Shown: piece by piece, positions 52,870-62,346 of the stretch
How positions within the stretch are numbered: position 1 is the first letter of the stretch
Layout: every line of letters begins with the position of its first letter
Source: an uncultured Algibacter sp.
GTDB taxonomy: Bacteria; Bacteroidota; Bacteroidia; Flavobacteriales; Flavobacteriaceae
Length of the DNA: 64,000 nt
NCBI RefSeq assembly: GCF_947490405.1
Contig: NZ_CANLGU010000002.1
Span: 434,001-498,000, forward strand
Direction: 5' to 3'
The notes under the pieces: generated by a model
What the model saw: the letters and a program-made list of their open reading frames with translations, nothing else
The model's database searches: none
What the model was told of the DNA's origin: nothing
Position numbers and translations under genes: made by a program

Positions 52870-52903
52870 AAATCCTAATTTCGAAAGAAGTTAGGATTTT
52901 TTG
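52870..52903 (+). terminator. Intrinsic terminator after tRNA-Gln
   Basis: A 12-position stem (52870-52881 with 52888-52899), with one G-T pair, has a 6-nt loop and a T-run. It begins 6 nt after the tRNA. Confidence 0.85.
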
Positions 52904-52932
52904 TTTTATTCGGGTATTAATTGTAAACAAAT

Positions 52933-53322
52933 ATGAAATTATTTAAAGTATTTTATTTTTACTATTACGAATTTTACACAAGAGTGATTCCAGATGATGA
53001 ACCACATGCTACAGTTATATTTACATTGAGTTTTGTGGAATCATTATGGATTAATAGTGTAATCGATATGATTGCTCTTAACTTGTTTTGCTGTAAGATT
53101 GATAAGTGGATTATGATTGGAGTTGCGATTTTATTAATGGCATTGAATTATATGTACTATCATAAAAAAAATAATGCTACAGAAATAATAAGTGAGAGGC
53201 CTAAAATAGACAATAGCCATTTATTATCTATTGTGTTAACGATAACATTCACTGTTATAGGTGTGTCTTGGTTATTCTGGGGATCTTTCTATGCTCAATC
53301 CGTATTGGAAAACTGTCAATAA
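52933..53322 (+). CDS. Small membrane protein of unknown function
   Basis: 129 residues with hydrophobic segments at about 27-55 (two short), 60-77 and 98-121, and an aromatic-rich N-terminus (FYFYYYEFYTRV). I recognise no family. It lies behind the tRNA-Gln terminator and 11 nt in front of another orphan gene, so the two form a small cassette. Both are more AT-rich than their neighbours. Such pairs beside a tRNA are often strain-specific insertions, but no integrase or repeat is seen. Confidence 0.75.
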   Translation: MKLFKVFYFYYYEFYTRVIPDDEPHATVIFTLSFVESLWINSVIDMIALNLFCCKIDKWIMIGVAILLMALNYMYYHKKNNATEIISERPKIDNSHLLSIVLTITFTVIGVSWLFWGSFYAQSVLENCQ

Positions 53323-53333
53323 AAAGCTTAGTT

Positions 53334-53711
53334 ATGAATAAAATATTTAAGTTATATTGGAAAATTGCTCTATATATAAGTCCAGTAATCTGTGTTATTT
53401 TTTTTATTACAAAAACTAACAATAGTATATCGTCATGTCAAAAATCTTTTGAAACGGAAAAGAATTTTTCCTATTCAGGCCTAGTATCTAAAAAATATAT
53501 TGACTCTACGAATCACTTGAACAAAACTATCAAGCTAACTAAAAATAAAGGAAAAGATATTGTAATTTTTAATTATGACAAAAGTGGTGCTTATGATTAT
53601 ATCCAATCTGGAGATATTATTTCAAAAAAAAGTGATAACTATGATTTAATTATTAACAGAAACGGTAGAGTTGTTGTTTTTGAAATTAATTACGAATGTA
53701 AAGACAAGTAA
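53334..53711 (+). CDS. Small membrane-anchored hypothetical protein
   Basis: 125 residues from the ATG at 53334. An extension to 53268 overlaps the upstream gene in another frame and I reject it. One N-terminal TM helix (ALYISPVICVIFFITK) is followed by a soluble Lys/Asn/Ser-rich domain with predicted beta strands (YSGLVSKKYIDSTNHLNKTI, KDIVIFNYDKSG, GRVVVFEINYEC) and two cysteines. I recognise no family. It is coupled to the membrane-protein gene upstream. Confidence 0.72.
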   Translation: MNKIFKLYWKIALYISPVICVIFFITKTNNSISSCQKSFETEKNFSYSGLVSKKYIDSTNHLNKTIKLTKNKGKDIVIFNYDKSGAYDYIQSGDIISKKSDNYDLIINRNGRVVVFEINYECKDK

Positions 53712-53805
53712 GCTTCATAATTTCCTCGCTTAATTATTCAAATTTACATAAATCAAAATAAATCCCAGATTAAACCTTTGCGCCTCTAAACCTCTGCGAG
53801 AAAAA

Positions 53806-54630
53806 TTAAATCTTAAAAGTAATCACAGGGCGTTTTGCATGATTCACCAAGTCTTCACTAATACTACAGTTAAAAAAATGAGAAATCCCTTGCCTGCCAT
53901 GGGTGCTCATACCTATTAAATCGGCACCAATAGACTCCGAGAAATTCATAATGCCTTTTTCAATAGTTACATCATTATAAATATTAGTAGAGTAATTTGA
54001 AAAGCTGGACGAATTAGCAAAATCTTGCATGCGCTCATTAGCATGGTCTGAAGTAATAAATTTATTAGGTGTATTTACCACAAGTAAATGTAATTTCGCT
54101 TTTAAAATTGCAGCAAAATCAACCGCTTTTTTATACGTAACCTTACTTTCCTCTTTAAAGTCAGAAGCAAAAACAAAATCACTTACTTTAAAAGTTTCAT
54201 GTTCCTTTTTAACAACAAGTACAGGGGTTTCAGAAGTTCTAACTATTTTTTCAGTATTGCTACCAATAAGCATTTCTTTTAAACCGCTTACACCATTTGA
54301 TCCCATGATAATTAAATCGATATCATGTTTTTTACATGTTTGAAAAACACCTTTAAAAATTTCATGAAAATCAACAGTTTCGTGTACGGTTACGCCTTCT
54401 AAGTAATCCTTATTTAAAATATTTTCAAACTTCTTATGAGCCAATTTCATAAAAAATACGGCTTCGGGTAAGTCGCTTTGCGAATTCATCGCATCTACCT
54501 CATGTAGGGGGATTTCTAAGATATGCAAAAGGTATATTTCTGCCTTGTGAGCCTTAGCTAATTGTGCAGCTACTTTTAAAGCGTTTTCTGCTTGTTCAGA
54601 AAAATCAGTAGGAACTAATATTTTTTTCAT
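53806..54630 (-). CDS. Universal stress protein, tandem UspA domains
   Basis: 274 residues, two Usp domains (about 1-145 and 150-274). Each has an ATP-binding signature: MGSNGVSGLKEMLIGSNTEKIV in the first and GMSTHGRQGISHFFNCS in the second. It begins KKILVPTDFSEQAENAL as in UspA. It is cytoplasmic, with roles in stress survival. It diverges from the rimP-nusA-infB operon. Confidence 0.93.
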   Translation of the reverse strand: MKKILVPTDFSEQAENALKVAAQLAKAHKAEIYLLHILEIPLHEVDAMNSQSDLPEAVFFMKLAHKKFENILNKDYLEGVTVHETVDFHEIFKGVFQTCKKHDIDLIIMGSNGVSGLKEMLIGSNTEKIVRTSETPVLVVKKEHETFKVSDFVFASDFKEESKVTYKKAVDFAAILKAKLHLLVVNTPNKFITSDHANERMQDFANSSSFSNYSTNIYNDVTIEKGIMNFSESIGADLIGMSTHGRQGISHFFNCSISEDLVNHAKRPVITFKI

Positions 54631-54694
54631 AATTAGTTAAGCTATGGTGTACTTAAATTTATGAAATATTCCTTTAAAAATCAATAAAATGTTA

Positions 54695-54757
54695 TATATT
54701 TGCACCGTTGAAAGGCGAAATTAAAGATTATGAGGGGACGGACAGTCCCCTCTTTTT
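54695..54757 (+). promoter_or_regulatory. Promoter-like box and leader terminator/attenuator of rimP-nusA-infB
   Basis: A TATATTTG -7 box (54695-54702) precedes a 65-nt leader. A perfect GC-rich 8-bp hairpin GAGGGGAC/GTCCCCTC (54732-54739 with 54745-54752) with five T (54753-54757) ends 9 nt before the rimP ATG. In form it is an intrinsic terminator placed between promoter and gene, so it either attenuates transcription or masks the rimP start. No alternative antiterminator structure was found. Confidence 0.7.
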
Positions 54758-54766
54758 ATACTTAAA

Positions 54767-55228
54767 ATGTTTAAAAATAAAGTTAAAGAATTACTTGAAA
54801 CAGCGTTAGTTGAACGTTCGGATTTGTTTTTAATTGATTTTTCAATTAACTCTGAAAATCATATTAAGGTGATTATTGATGGAGATAATGGTGTTTTGGT
54901 TGAAGACTGTATGTTTATAAGTAGAGCTATTGAACATAATTTAGATAGGGAAGAAGAAGATTTTTCTTTAGAAGTTATGTCTGCCGGAGCAGCGTCACCA
55001 CTTACGCATCAACGCCAGTATATAAAAAATATTGAAAGAACATTGAAAGTAAGAACATCTTCTGAGGAAATTGAAGGCAAACTTACAGAAGCAACAGAAA
55101 ATAATATAAAATTAGAGTGGAAAGTTAGAGAACCTAAACCTGTTGGTAAAGGCAAAGTAACTGTAAAAAAGGAAGTAAATATTCCTTATGAAAATATTGT
55201 AGAAGCAAAAGTTATGATTAAATTTTAA
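54767..55228 (+). CDS. rimP: Ribosome maturation factor RimP
   Basis: 153 residues. It assists 30S assembly. The two-domain family pattern is visible: FSINSENHIKVIIDGDNGVLVEDC, then SLEVMSAGAASPLTHQRQYIKNIERT, and a C-terminal SH3-like barrel. It is the first gene of rimP-nusA-infB, 11 nt before nusA. A terminator-like hairpin sits just in front of the start codon. Confidence 0.95.
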   Translation: MFKNKVKELLETALVERSDLFLIDFSINSENHIKVIIDGDNGVLVEDCMFISRAIEHNLDREEEDFSLEVMSAGAASPLTHQRQYIKNIERTLKVRTSSEEIEGKLTEATENNIKLEWKVREPKPVGKGKVTVKKEVNIPYENIVEAKVMIKF

Positions 55229-55239
55229 TTTAAAGAGTT

Positions 55240-56472
55240 ATGGAGAATGTCGCGTTAATTGAATCATTTTCAGAATTCAAAGACGATAAGCTAATTGACA
55301 GAGTAACGTTAATGGCAATTTTAGAAGATGTATTTAGAAGTGCCTTAAAAAAGAAGTTTGGGGATGATGATAATTTTGATATCATTGTAAATCCAGACAA
55401 AGGAGATTTAGAAATATGGAGAAATAGAATTGTTGTTGCAGATGGTGAGGTTGAAGAACCAAATCAAGAAATTTCATTAACTGAGGCTCGTAAAATTGAG
55501 CCAGATTTTGAGGTTGGTGAAGATGTGTCTGAAGAAGTTAAGCTTATTGATTTAGGAAGACGCGCTATTTTAGCATTACGTCAAAATCTGATTTCTAAAA
55601 TCCATGAGCATGATAACACCATTATCTTTAAACAATTTAAAGACCTAGTAGGAGAAATATACACAGCAGAAGTACACCATATTCGTCATAGAGCAGTGAT
55701 TCTTTTAGATGATGAAGGAAATGAGATTGTGCTTCCAAAAGACAGACAAATTCCTTCTGATTTTTTTAGAAAAGGGGATAATGTAAGAGGTGTTATTGAT
55801 AGTGTAGAGCTTAAAGGTGCTAAACCTACAATCATCATGTCTAGAAGTTCTCCAGTATTTCTTGAGAAATTATTTGAACAAGAAATACCTGAGGTTTTTG
55901 ATGGTTTAATAACTATCAAACATGTGGTAAGAATTCCTGGAGAAAAAGCAAAAGTAGCAGTAGATTCTTATGATGATAGAATTGATCCTGTTGGAGCTTG
56001 TGTTGGTATGAAGGGGTCAAGAATTCATGGTATCGTTCGTGAGTTAGGAAATGAAAACATTGATGTAATTAACTACACTAATAACTTACAATTATTCATC
56101 ACAAGAGCATTAAGTCCAGCACGTGTAACATCAATTAAATTGGATGAAGAGAATAAACGTGCCGAGGTTATACTTAAGCCAGAAGAGGTAAGTAAAGCTA
56201 TTGGTAGAGGTGGTCATAACATCCGTTTAGCGGGACAGTTAACAGGCTACGAGATAGATGTATTTAGAGAAGGTGCTGAAGAGGATGTTGAATTACGCGA
56301 GTTCTCTGATGAAATAGAATCTTGGATCATCGATGAGTTTAGTAAAGCAGGTTTAGATACTGCCAAAAGTATATTAGAGCAGGATGTTAATGATCTTGTT
56401 AAAAGAACGGATTTAGAAGAGGAAACGATTCAAGACGTTATTAGAATTCTAAAAGAAGAATTTGAAGAATAG
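55240..56472 (+). CDS. nusA: Transcription termination/antitermination factor NusA
   Basis: 410 residues, the short form: an N-terminal RNA polymerase-binding domain (about 1-130), an S1 domain (GEIYTAEVHHIRHRAVIL), KH1 (DPVGACVGMKGSRIHGIVRELGNE) and KH2 (AIGRGGHNIRLAGQLTGYEI). The tandem acidic C-terminal repeats of E. coli NusA are missing, as is common outside the Enterobacteria. NusA regulates pausing and intrinsic termination, so feedback on the leader hairpin upstream is conceivable. Confidence 0.97.
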   Translation: MENVALIESFSEFKDDKLIDRVTLMAILEDVFRSALKKKFGDDDNFDIIVNPDKGDLEIWRNRIVVADGEVEEPNQEISLTEARKIEPDFEVGEDVSEEVKLIDLGRRAILALRQNLISKIHEHDNTIIFKQFKDLVGEIYTAEVHHIRHRAVILLDDEGNEIVLPKDRQIPSDFFRKGDNVRGVIDSVELKGAKPTIIMSRSSPVFLEKLFEQEIPEVFDGLITIKHVVRIPGEKAKVAVDSYDDRIDPVGACVGMKGSRIHGIVRELGNENIDVINYTNNLQLFITRALSPARVTSIKLDEENKRAEVILKPEEVSKAIGRGGHNIRLAGQLTGYEIDVFREGAEEDVELREFSDEIESWIIDEFSKAGLDTAKSILEQDVNDLVKRTDLEEETIQDVIRILKEEFEE

Positions 56473-56550
56473 TAAATAAAAGTGCAGATTTGCATGATTT
56501 TATGCCTTAATTGGTATAATCTATATATTTGAGTATTTTAAAGGCGATTT

Positions 56551-59235
56551 ATGGCTGACACAATTAGATTAAATAAAGTATTACGCGAACTGAATATTTC
56601 TTTAGACCGTGCTGTAGAATTTTTAGATTCTAAAGGCGTGGAAATTGAGAAACGTCCCACTACTAAAATTTCTGAGGAGACTTATAATCTGCTTTCAGAT
56701 GAATTTGAGACGGATGCCAATAAGAAAATTAAGTCGCAAGCAGTAAGTGAAGCTAAGCTTAAGGAAAAAGAAGATTTACGTATTAAACGTGAAAAAGAAT
56801 TAGAAGAAAAGCAAAAAGCTCAAGAAGCCAGAGAAAAAGCTCAACAAGAAGAAGTTGTTAAAGCAGCTGCTGAACTTTCAGGACCTAAAACAGTTGGAAA
56901 AATTGATTTAGATGCAAAGAAGAAAGAAGAAAAACCTGCTCCTAAGAAGGAAGAGGTTAAAAAAGAAGCACCTGTAAAAAAAGAAGAAAAACCTGCTCCT
57001 GAGAAGGAAGAGGTTAAAAAAGAAGCGCCTAAAAAAGTTGTTGTAGATGGCGAATTGGTAACTCCAGATGAAAAAGTTACTACGCAATACAAAAAGTTAA
57101 CAGGTCCTAAAATTGCTGGAGATAAAATAGATTTATCACAATTCAACAAACCAAAAAAGAAGAAAGAAGATAAGAAACCTGATGCAAAATCTGGTGACGC
57201 TGCTTCTGGAAACAAGCGAAAACGTCGTCGTATAAGTAAAGCTGGTGGTCCTCAAGACAATAATAGAGGTGGAAATAGAAACGATCGTTTTAAAGGAAAA
57301 GGACGCCGTAATGTTGTTAAAGAAGAGCCTAGTGAAGAGGATGTAAAAAAACAAGTTAGAGAAACACTTGAAAAGCTTCAAGGTAAATCAAACAAAGGTA
57401 AAGGGGCAAAATATAGAAGAGATAAAAGAGATCAACACAGAGAACAATCTGAGATTGATCAACAGATAGAAGCAGCAGAAAGTAAAATAATTAAGGTTAC
57501 CGAATTTGTTACAGCAAGTGAAATGGCTACCATGATGAATGTTGGGGTTACCGAAATTATTTCAGCATGTATGTCTCTTGGTATGATGGTAACCATGAAT
57601 CAGCGTTTGGATGCTGAAACATTATCTATTGTTGCTGAGGAATTTGGTTATCAAGTAGAATTTGTAACTGCTGATATTGAAGAATCTATTGAAGAAATTG
57701 AAGATAAACCAGAAGATTTAGAATCTCGTGCACCAATTGTAACAGTAATGGGTCACGTAGACCATGGTAAAACATCGCTTTTGGATTACATCCGTGAAGA
57801 GAATGTAATTGCTGGAGAATCTGGTGGAATCACACAACATATTGGAGCTTACGGAGTTCAATTAGAAAACGGACAAAAAATAGCGTTTTTAGATACTCCT
57901 GGTCACGAGGCTTTTACAGCTATGCGTGCTCGTGGTGCTCAAGTAACAGATATTGCTATTATTGTAGCTGCTGCAGATGATGATATTATGCCGCAAACTA
58001 AAGAAGCTATTTCGCATGCTCAAGCTGCGGGAGTGCCAATTGTGTTTGCTATCAATAAAATCGATTTACCCGCCGCAAATCCAGAAAAGATAAAAGAAGG
58101 ACTTGCTAATATGAATCTATTAGTTGAAGACTGGGGTGGGAAAATACAATCTCATGACATATCAGCAAAGGTTGGTACGGGAGTTAAAGAATTATTAGAA
58201 AAAGTATTGCTTGAAGCTGAATTGTTAGAGCTTAAAGCTAACCCAGATAAACCAGCTGTTGGAACGGTTGTAGAAGCATTTTTAGATAAAGGTCGTGGTT
58301 ATGTATCAACTATTCTTGTACAAGCAGGAACACTTAAGGTTGGAGATTATGTTTTAGCAGGACAGCATAGTGGTAAAGTAAAGGCAATGCATGATGAACG
58401 CGGAAATGATGTTGTAGCTGCAGGACCTTCAACACCTGTTTCTATATTAGGTTTAGATGGTGCGCCACAAGCTGGTGATAAGTTTAATGTATTTGCAGAC
58501 GAACGTGAAGCAAAACAAATTGCCTCCAAACGTGCGCAATTACAACGCGAGCAATCTGTTAGAACACAACGCCATATTACGCTTGATGAAATTGGTCGTC
58601 GTATTGCACTAGGAGATTTCCAAGAATTGAATATCATCCTTAAAGGGGATGTGGATGGTTCTGTGGAAGCTTTAACAGATTCATTCCAGAAATTATCTAC
58701 TGAAGAAATTCATGTAAACATTATTCATAAAGGTGTTGGAGCTATTACTGAAAGTGATGTATTATTAGCAACAGCATCTGATGCCATTATTATTGGGTTT
58801 AATGTAAGACCTGTTGGTAATGCAAGAATGATTGCAGATAAGGAAGAAATTGATATCAGAACATACTCAATTATCTACGATGCTATTAATGACTTGAAAG
58901 ATGCGATGGAAGGTATGTTATCTCCTGAACTTAAAGAAGAAGTTACCGGTACCGCAGAAATTAGAGAAATATTTAAAGTTTCTAAAGTAGGTAGTATCGC
59001 TGGTTGTATGGTAACCAATGGTAAAATTCTCAGAAATTCAGGTATTCGTTTAATACGTGATGGTGTAGTAGTCTATACAGGAGAATTAGCATCGTTAAAG
59101 CGATTCAAAGATGATGCTAAAGAAGTATCAAAAGGTTATGACTGTGGTATGCAAATTAAAAACTACAATGATATTAAAGAAGGAGATATTATAGAAGCCT
59201 TCCATGAAGTTGAGGTTAAAAAGACTTTGAAATAA
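56551..59235 (+). CDS. infB: Translation initiation factor IF-2
   Basis: 894 residues. An IF2N-like start ([23 protein letters not shown]) is followed by a very long Lys/Glu/Pro/Ala-rich linker (about 60-330) with repeated [17 protein letters not shown] segments. The GTPase domain has [20 protein letters not shown] and NKIDLP, followed by the C-terminal fMet-tRNA-binding domains. A TATATTTG box at 56524-56531 in the 78-nt gap may be an internal promoter. It is followed by a strong terminator. Confidence 0.98.
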   Translation: MADTIRLNKVLRELNISLDRAVEFLDSKGVEIEKRPTTKISEETYNLLSDEFETDANKKIKSQAVSEAKLKEKEDLRIKREKELEEKQKAQEAREKAQQEEVVKAAAELSGPKTVGKIDLDAKKKEEKPAPKKEEVKKEAPVKKEEKPAPEKEEVKKEAPKKVVVDGELVTPDEKVTTQYKKLTGPKIAGDKIDLSQFNKPKKKKEDKKPDAKSGDAASGNKRKRRRISKAGGPQDNNRGGNRNDRFKGKGRRNVVKEEPSEEDVKKQVRETLEKLQGKSNKGKGAKYRRDKRDQHREQSEIDQQIEAAESKIIKVTEFVTASEMATMMNVGVTEIISACMSLGMMVTMNQRLDAETLSIVAEEFGYQVEFVTADIEESIEEIEDKPEDLESRAPIVTVMGHVDHGKTSLLDYIREENVIAGESGGITQHIGAYGVQLENGQKIAFLDTPGHEAFTAMRARGAQVTDIAIIVAAADDDIMPQTKEAISHAQAAGVPIVFAINKIDLPAANPEKIKEGLANMNLLVEDWGGKIQSHDISAKVGTGVKELLEKVLLEAELLELKANPDKPAVGTVVEAFLDKGRGYVSTILVQAGTLKVGDYVLAGQHSGKVKAMHDERGNDVVAAGPSTPVSILGLDGAPQAGDKFNVFADEREAKQIASKRAQLQREQSVRTQRHITLDEIGRRIALGDFQELNIILKGDVDGSVEALTDSFQKLSTEEIHVNIIHKGVGAITESDVLLATASDAIIIGFNVRPVGNARMIADKEEIDIRTYSIIYDAINDLKDAMEGMLSPELKEEVTGTAEIREIFKVSKVGSIAGCMVTNGKILRNSGIRLIRDGVVVYTGELASLKRFKDDAKEVSKGYDCGMQIKNYNDIKEGDIIEAFHEVEVKKTLK

Positions 59236-59259
59236 CCTTCTCATAAGGGGTAAATTACT

Positions 59260-59292
59260 AAAGAGCGACTTTTCTAGGTCGCTCTTTTTTTA
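59260..59292 (+). terminator. Intrinsic terminator of rimP-nusA-infB
   Basis: A perfect 10-bp stem AAAGAGCGAC/GTCGCTCTTT (59260-59269 with 59278-59287) is followed by a T-run. Confidence 0.9.
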
Positions 59293-59330
59293 TAAAGTAT
59301 ATTTATGATCTTTCTAACGGTATTAGACTT

Positions 59331-60368
59331 ATGGTGAAATATTTATATTATAACGCAAAGGCCAGATGGGGTGAAGGTTTGTCAGATAGAAGAGCTTGTT
59401 TGATGATTTTATTAGCAGAAGCAAAATTAAGTAATAGAACAGCAGTTATTCCAAAATTCGCTTTAGGTTCGAAACATAACAATGGTAAAAAAAAGGATAG
59501 TTACATAGTTGATGAGTATTGTAATATTGATAGTTTAAAAGTAGATTATATATTCAATGAGAACTTTGATGATATTGCAAATAAAATAGATGAAAAAGAT
59601 ATCTTAGAAATTAATGATACCCCATTAGATTATAATAGAAATGAAGTTTTAGTTGTTAGAAATCTAGTTGATGATAATTTTTGGAACCTAAACAAATTAG
59701 GTGATGTTGTTAGTTTAGCAAAACTATATCATGGTAATGGAGCTAAATTTGTGATTCCAATGGTTGCTGCACCCAAAAGAGTAATTGAAATAGCAAATAA
59801 AGTTATAGCTCAATTGCCAAAACCTACGATAGGATTACATTTAAGGAGAACAGATCGATTAAATAAAAAGTTGGATTTGAGTATGAATGAAAAAGTCATA
59901 ATAAGTAAAATGAATGACTTTGATTTCAATTCAGTTTTTTATTGTACAAATGATAAACATTATAGCATCAACCATAAAAAGTTTTATTCAAGCAAAAATT
60001 TCGATTTCCTTGAAAAATTGAAAACTGATAACTTTCTGTTTTTTTGTGTAGAAATGTATATTGTAGATAATTGTGATATTTCTATTAGAACATTTAAGGA
60101 TTCGTCACCTTTTTTTCAGATTGAAGATAAAACAAATAAAAATTATTCAATTTGCGATTACGGCATGCATATGTCTTTCAGTCAAAACAAAAAGATTCCT
60201 GATTCATTTGTTAAATGTACTTATGAAACTATAAATGATAGAGATGGAGAATCTTTCTTTGATAAAAAAGTAGGGCTTGTAACAAAGTTTAATAGTTTTT
60301 TGCTTAGAGCTAAAGCAAGTATAATGTACCGAATAAAAAAATTGAGGTTATCAAGTGCTAAAAATTAA
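59331..60368 (+). CDS. Fucosyltransferase-like glycosyltransferase (predicted)
   Basis: 345 residues. The motif TIGLHLRRTDRLNKK (HLRRTD at 170-175) matches the GDP-fucose-binding peptide of alpha-1,6-/O-fucosyltransferase-like GT-B enzymes (NodZ/FUT8/POFUT type: HxRRxD). The N-terminal RWGEGLSDRRACLMILLAEAK resembles their first Rossmann helix. The last 40 residues are basic. It stands alone, with no other glycan gene beside it, after the infB terminator. Composition is rich in Lys, Asn, Asp and Ile and poorer in GC than infB, so transfer is possible. Acceptor and donor are not proven. Confidence 0.65.
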   Translation: MVKYLYYNAKARWGEGLSDRRACLMILLAEAKLSNRTAVIPKFALGSKHNNGKKKDSYIVDEYCNIDSLKVDYIFNENFDDIANKIDEKDILEINDTPLDYNRNEVLVVRNLVDDNFWNLNKLGDVVSLAKLYHGNGAKFVIPMVAAPKRVIEIANKVIAQLPKPTIGLHLRRTDRLNKKLDLSMNEKVIISKMNDFDFNSVFYCTNDKHYSINHKKFYSSKNFDFLEKLKTDNFLFFCVEMYIVDNCDISIRTFKDSSPFFQIEDKTNKNYSICDYGMHMSFSQNKKIPDSFVKCTYETINDRDGESFFDKKVGLVTKFNSFLLRAKASIMYRIKKLRLSSAKN

Positions 60369-60763
60369 CTCTTTTCTTTCTTAGGTTTAAAAATAAAAGC
60401 ATTAGGGAATTTTCTCTTAATTTTCATTAGTGCTCTATCTGCCTCTAGTCTAGTTCTAAAATTGCCTGCCCAAACTTTAAAGTTTGGTGTTTCATATTGC
60501 ATGCTTGGATACCACCCGCCAAATGAACTACTAAATTCTTTTTGAGCTTCATAAGCACCAGAACGATTCCCAGAATATACTTGTATTTTATAACGTTCAG
60601 GACTCGTTTCGTTTTTATTCATCTCTTTTTTTAAGTCTAATAAAACCGTAATATGTTTATCTTGATTTATTACAACTTGTCCTTGTTGAGAAAAAGCATA
60701 TGATGATATTAAAATCAAGGAAAGAAAACTTATAATTTTGAATTTGGAATGTAGTGGTTTCAT
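60365..60763 (-). CDS. SPOR-domain exported protein
   Basis: 132 residues from the ATG at 60763. A signal peptide (FKIISFLSLILISSYAFSQ-QG) is followed by a short linker and a C-terminal SPOR domain (about 55-130: YKIQVYSGNRSGAYEAQKEF, then NFKVWAGNFRTRLEADRALMKIK). SPOR domains bind denuded peptidoglycan glycans, often at division sites. It is the whole functional part here. It overlaps the converging glycosyltransferase gene by 4 nt. Confidence 0.9.
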   Translation of the reverse strand: MKPLHSKFKIISFLSLILISSYAFSQQGQVVINQDKHITVLLDLKKEMNKNETSPERYKIQVYSGNRSGAYEAQKEFSSSFGGWYPSMQYETPNFKVWAGNFRTRLEADRALMKIKRKFPNAFIFKPKKEKS

Positions 60764-60864
60764 TTTTAAAATATTATTATACAAATGTATACGATATAAA
60801 ACTAAATATGGCTTTTTTTATTATTTAGAATCCCTCTAAATTAGTAATTAACACTTCGCTAACA

Positions 60865-60895
60865 TTTCTAAAATCGACTTTTAATATTACTTTTG
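60865..60895 (+). promoter_or_regulatory. Promoter of the alternative complex III (act) operon
   Basis: A TACTTTTG -7 box (60888-60895) matches TAnnTTTG, with TTTC (60865-60868) 19 nt upstream as an imperfect -33 box. The actA ATG follows 40 nt later. Confidence 0.55.
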
Positions 60896-60935
60896 CGAGA
60901 GATTTTTTTAACTGTATATTTTTCCATTTGTAGTA

Positions 60936-62276
60936 ATGAAAAAATCATACCAAAGTTTAGAAGTTAATTTGACCAACAATATGAAAAAGGTGATTCACCG
61001 TAAATTAAGTACGAACTTTCTTCGTTTGGGCTTAGTTGTATTATTAGCGTTTACATCTGCTCTTTCTGCTCAGGAAGGCGATCCAGCAAAAGGAAAATCT
61101 TTATTTAATGCCAATTGTGCGGCTTGTCATAAATTAGATAAGAAAATGACTGGTCCTGCTTTACGTAACGTAGAAGCAAGATTAGCTGAGGAACAAGGTT
61201 TAGATAGAGACTGGTTATACGCATGGATTCGTAACAGTGCTGGGGTTATTAAATCTGGCGATGCTTATGCTAACAAAATTTACAATGAGTATGGTGGTGC
61301 TGCAATGACGGCATTTCCACAATTGTCTGATGAAGATATTAATAATGTTTTGGCTTACACAGCTGCTGAAGCTCCTGCGCCTCCTGCTCCAGTGCCTGGA
61401 TCTGAGGTTGTAAGTCAGTCAAATACTTCAGGCGGAATTTCAAACGAGATAATATTAGGTGCATTAGCTATCTTATTTATTCTTTTGGCTGCAGGTTTAT
61501 ATTTAGTAAATAAAACATTGCGTCGTTTTGCAACGGCTCAAGGTTTGGATTTGCCAGAGTCATCTGGAAGAACACCGTTATGGAAAGCGTTTGTTCAGAA
61601 TCAATTCTTAATGATTGTAGTGTCTATATTTTTCTTATTGGCAAGTGCTTATTTTATTTATGGTTATTTGTCTCAAATAGGAGTAGATCAAGGCTATCAA
61701 CCAGTACAGCCAATACATTATTCACATAAGATACATGCGGGCGATAATGGTATAGATTGTAAATACTGTCACTCTTCAGCAAGAGTTAGTAAGCACTCTG
61801 GGATACCATCTCTTAATGTATGTATGAACTGTCATAAATCTATTTATGAGGTTGCTCCAGAAACAGCTACAGAAGAATACAGTAAAGAGTTTTATGATGG
61901 AGAAATCAAAAAATTATACGAAGCTGTAGGTTGGGACGATGCTGAGCAGAAATATACGGGTGAAACCAAACCAGTTAAATGGGTGCGTATCCACAACTTG
62001 CCAGACTTTGCATATTTCAATCACTCTCAACACGTAACAGTGGCAGGAGTAGAGTGTCAAACATGTCACGGTCCTGTTGAAGAAATGGAAGTGATGTATC
62101 AACATGCGCCTTTAACTATGGGGTGGTGTATTAACTGTCATAGAGAAACTAAGGTTGATGTAAAAGGAAATGCATACTACGAAAAAATTCATGAAGAACT
62201 TTCTAAAAAGTATGGGGTTGATGAATTAACAGCTGCTCAAATGGGCGGTCTAGAATGTGGTAAGTGTCATTATTAA
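60936..62276 (+). CDS. actA: ActA-type multiheme cytochrome c of alternative complex III, fused to a monoheme domain
   Basis: 446 residues; a second in-frame ATG at 60981 gives 431 and a neater signal peptide, so the true start is open. After the signal (LGLVVLLAFTSALSAQ) comes a class I cytochrome c domain with CAACH (61-65). A TM helix at about 170-190 and another at 224-244 are followed by the pentaheme part: CKYCH 275-279, CMNCH 296-300, CQTCH 374-378, CINCH 398-402 and CGKCH 441-445. In total six hemes carry electrons from the quinol oxidation site. In some organisms the monoheme unit is a separate subunit (ActE); here the two are one chain. Confidence 0.9.
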   Translation: MKKSYQSLEVNLTNNMKKVIHRKLSTNFLRLGLVVLLAFTSALSAQEGDPAKGKSLFNANCAACHKLDKKMTGPALRNVEARLAEEQGLDRDWLYAWIRNSAGVIKSGDAYANKIYNEYGGAAMTAFPQLSDEDINNVLAYTAAEAPAPPAPVPGSEVVSQSNTSGGISNEIILGALAILFILLAAGLYLVNKTLRRFATAQGLDLPESSGRTPLWKAFVQNQFLMIVVSIFFLLASAYFIYGYLSQIGVDQGYQPVQPIHYSHKIHAGDNGIDCKYCHSSARVSKHSGIPSLNVCMNCHKSIYEVAPETATEEYSKEFYDGEIKKLYEAVGWDDAEQKYTGETKPVKWVRIHNLPDFAYFNHSQHVTVAGVECQTCHGPVEEMEVMYQHAPLTMGWCINCHRETKVDVKGNAYYEKIHEELSKKYGVDELTAAQMGGLECGKCHY

Positions 62277-62346
62277 TAAAAAGTAAAGTTTTAGTCAGAA
62301 GAAATTCTAATAGCTAATAACTAACAACTAATAACTAGTAAACAAT

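Noticed and set aside
53268-53333. Longer N-terminus of the second orphan gene
   Set aside because: It overlaps the upstream orphan gene in another frame, and the start at 53334 gives a good single TM helix.
56841-57381. Ser/Phe- and Thr-rich antisense ORFs opposite infB
   Set aside because: Direct reverse reading of the Lys/Glu-rich IF-2 linker; not genes.
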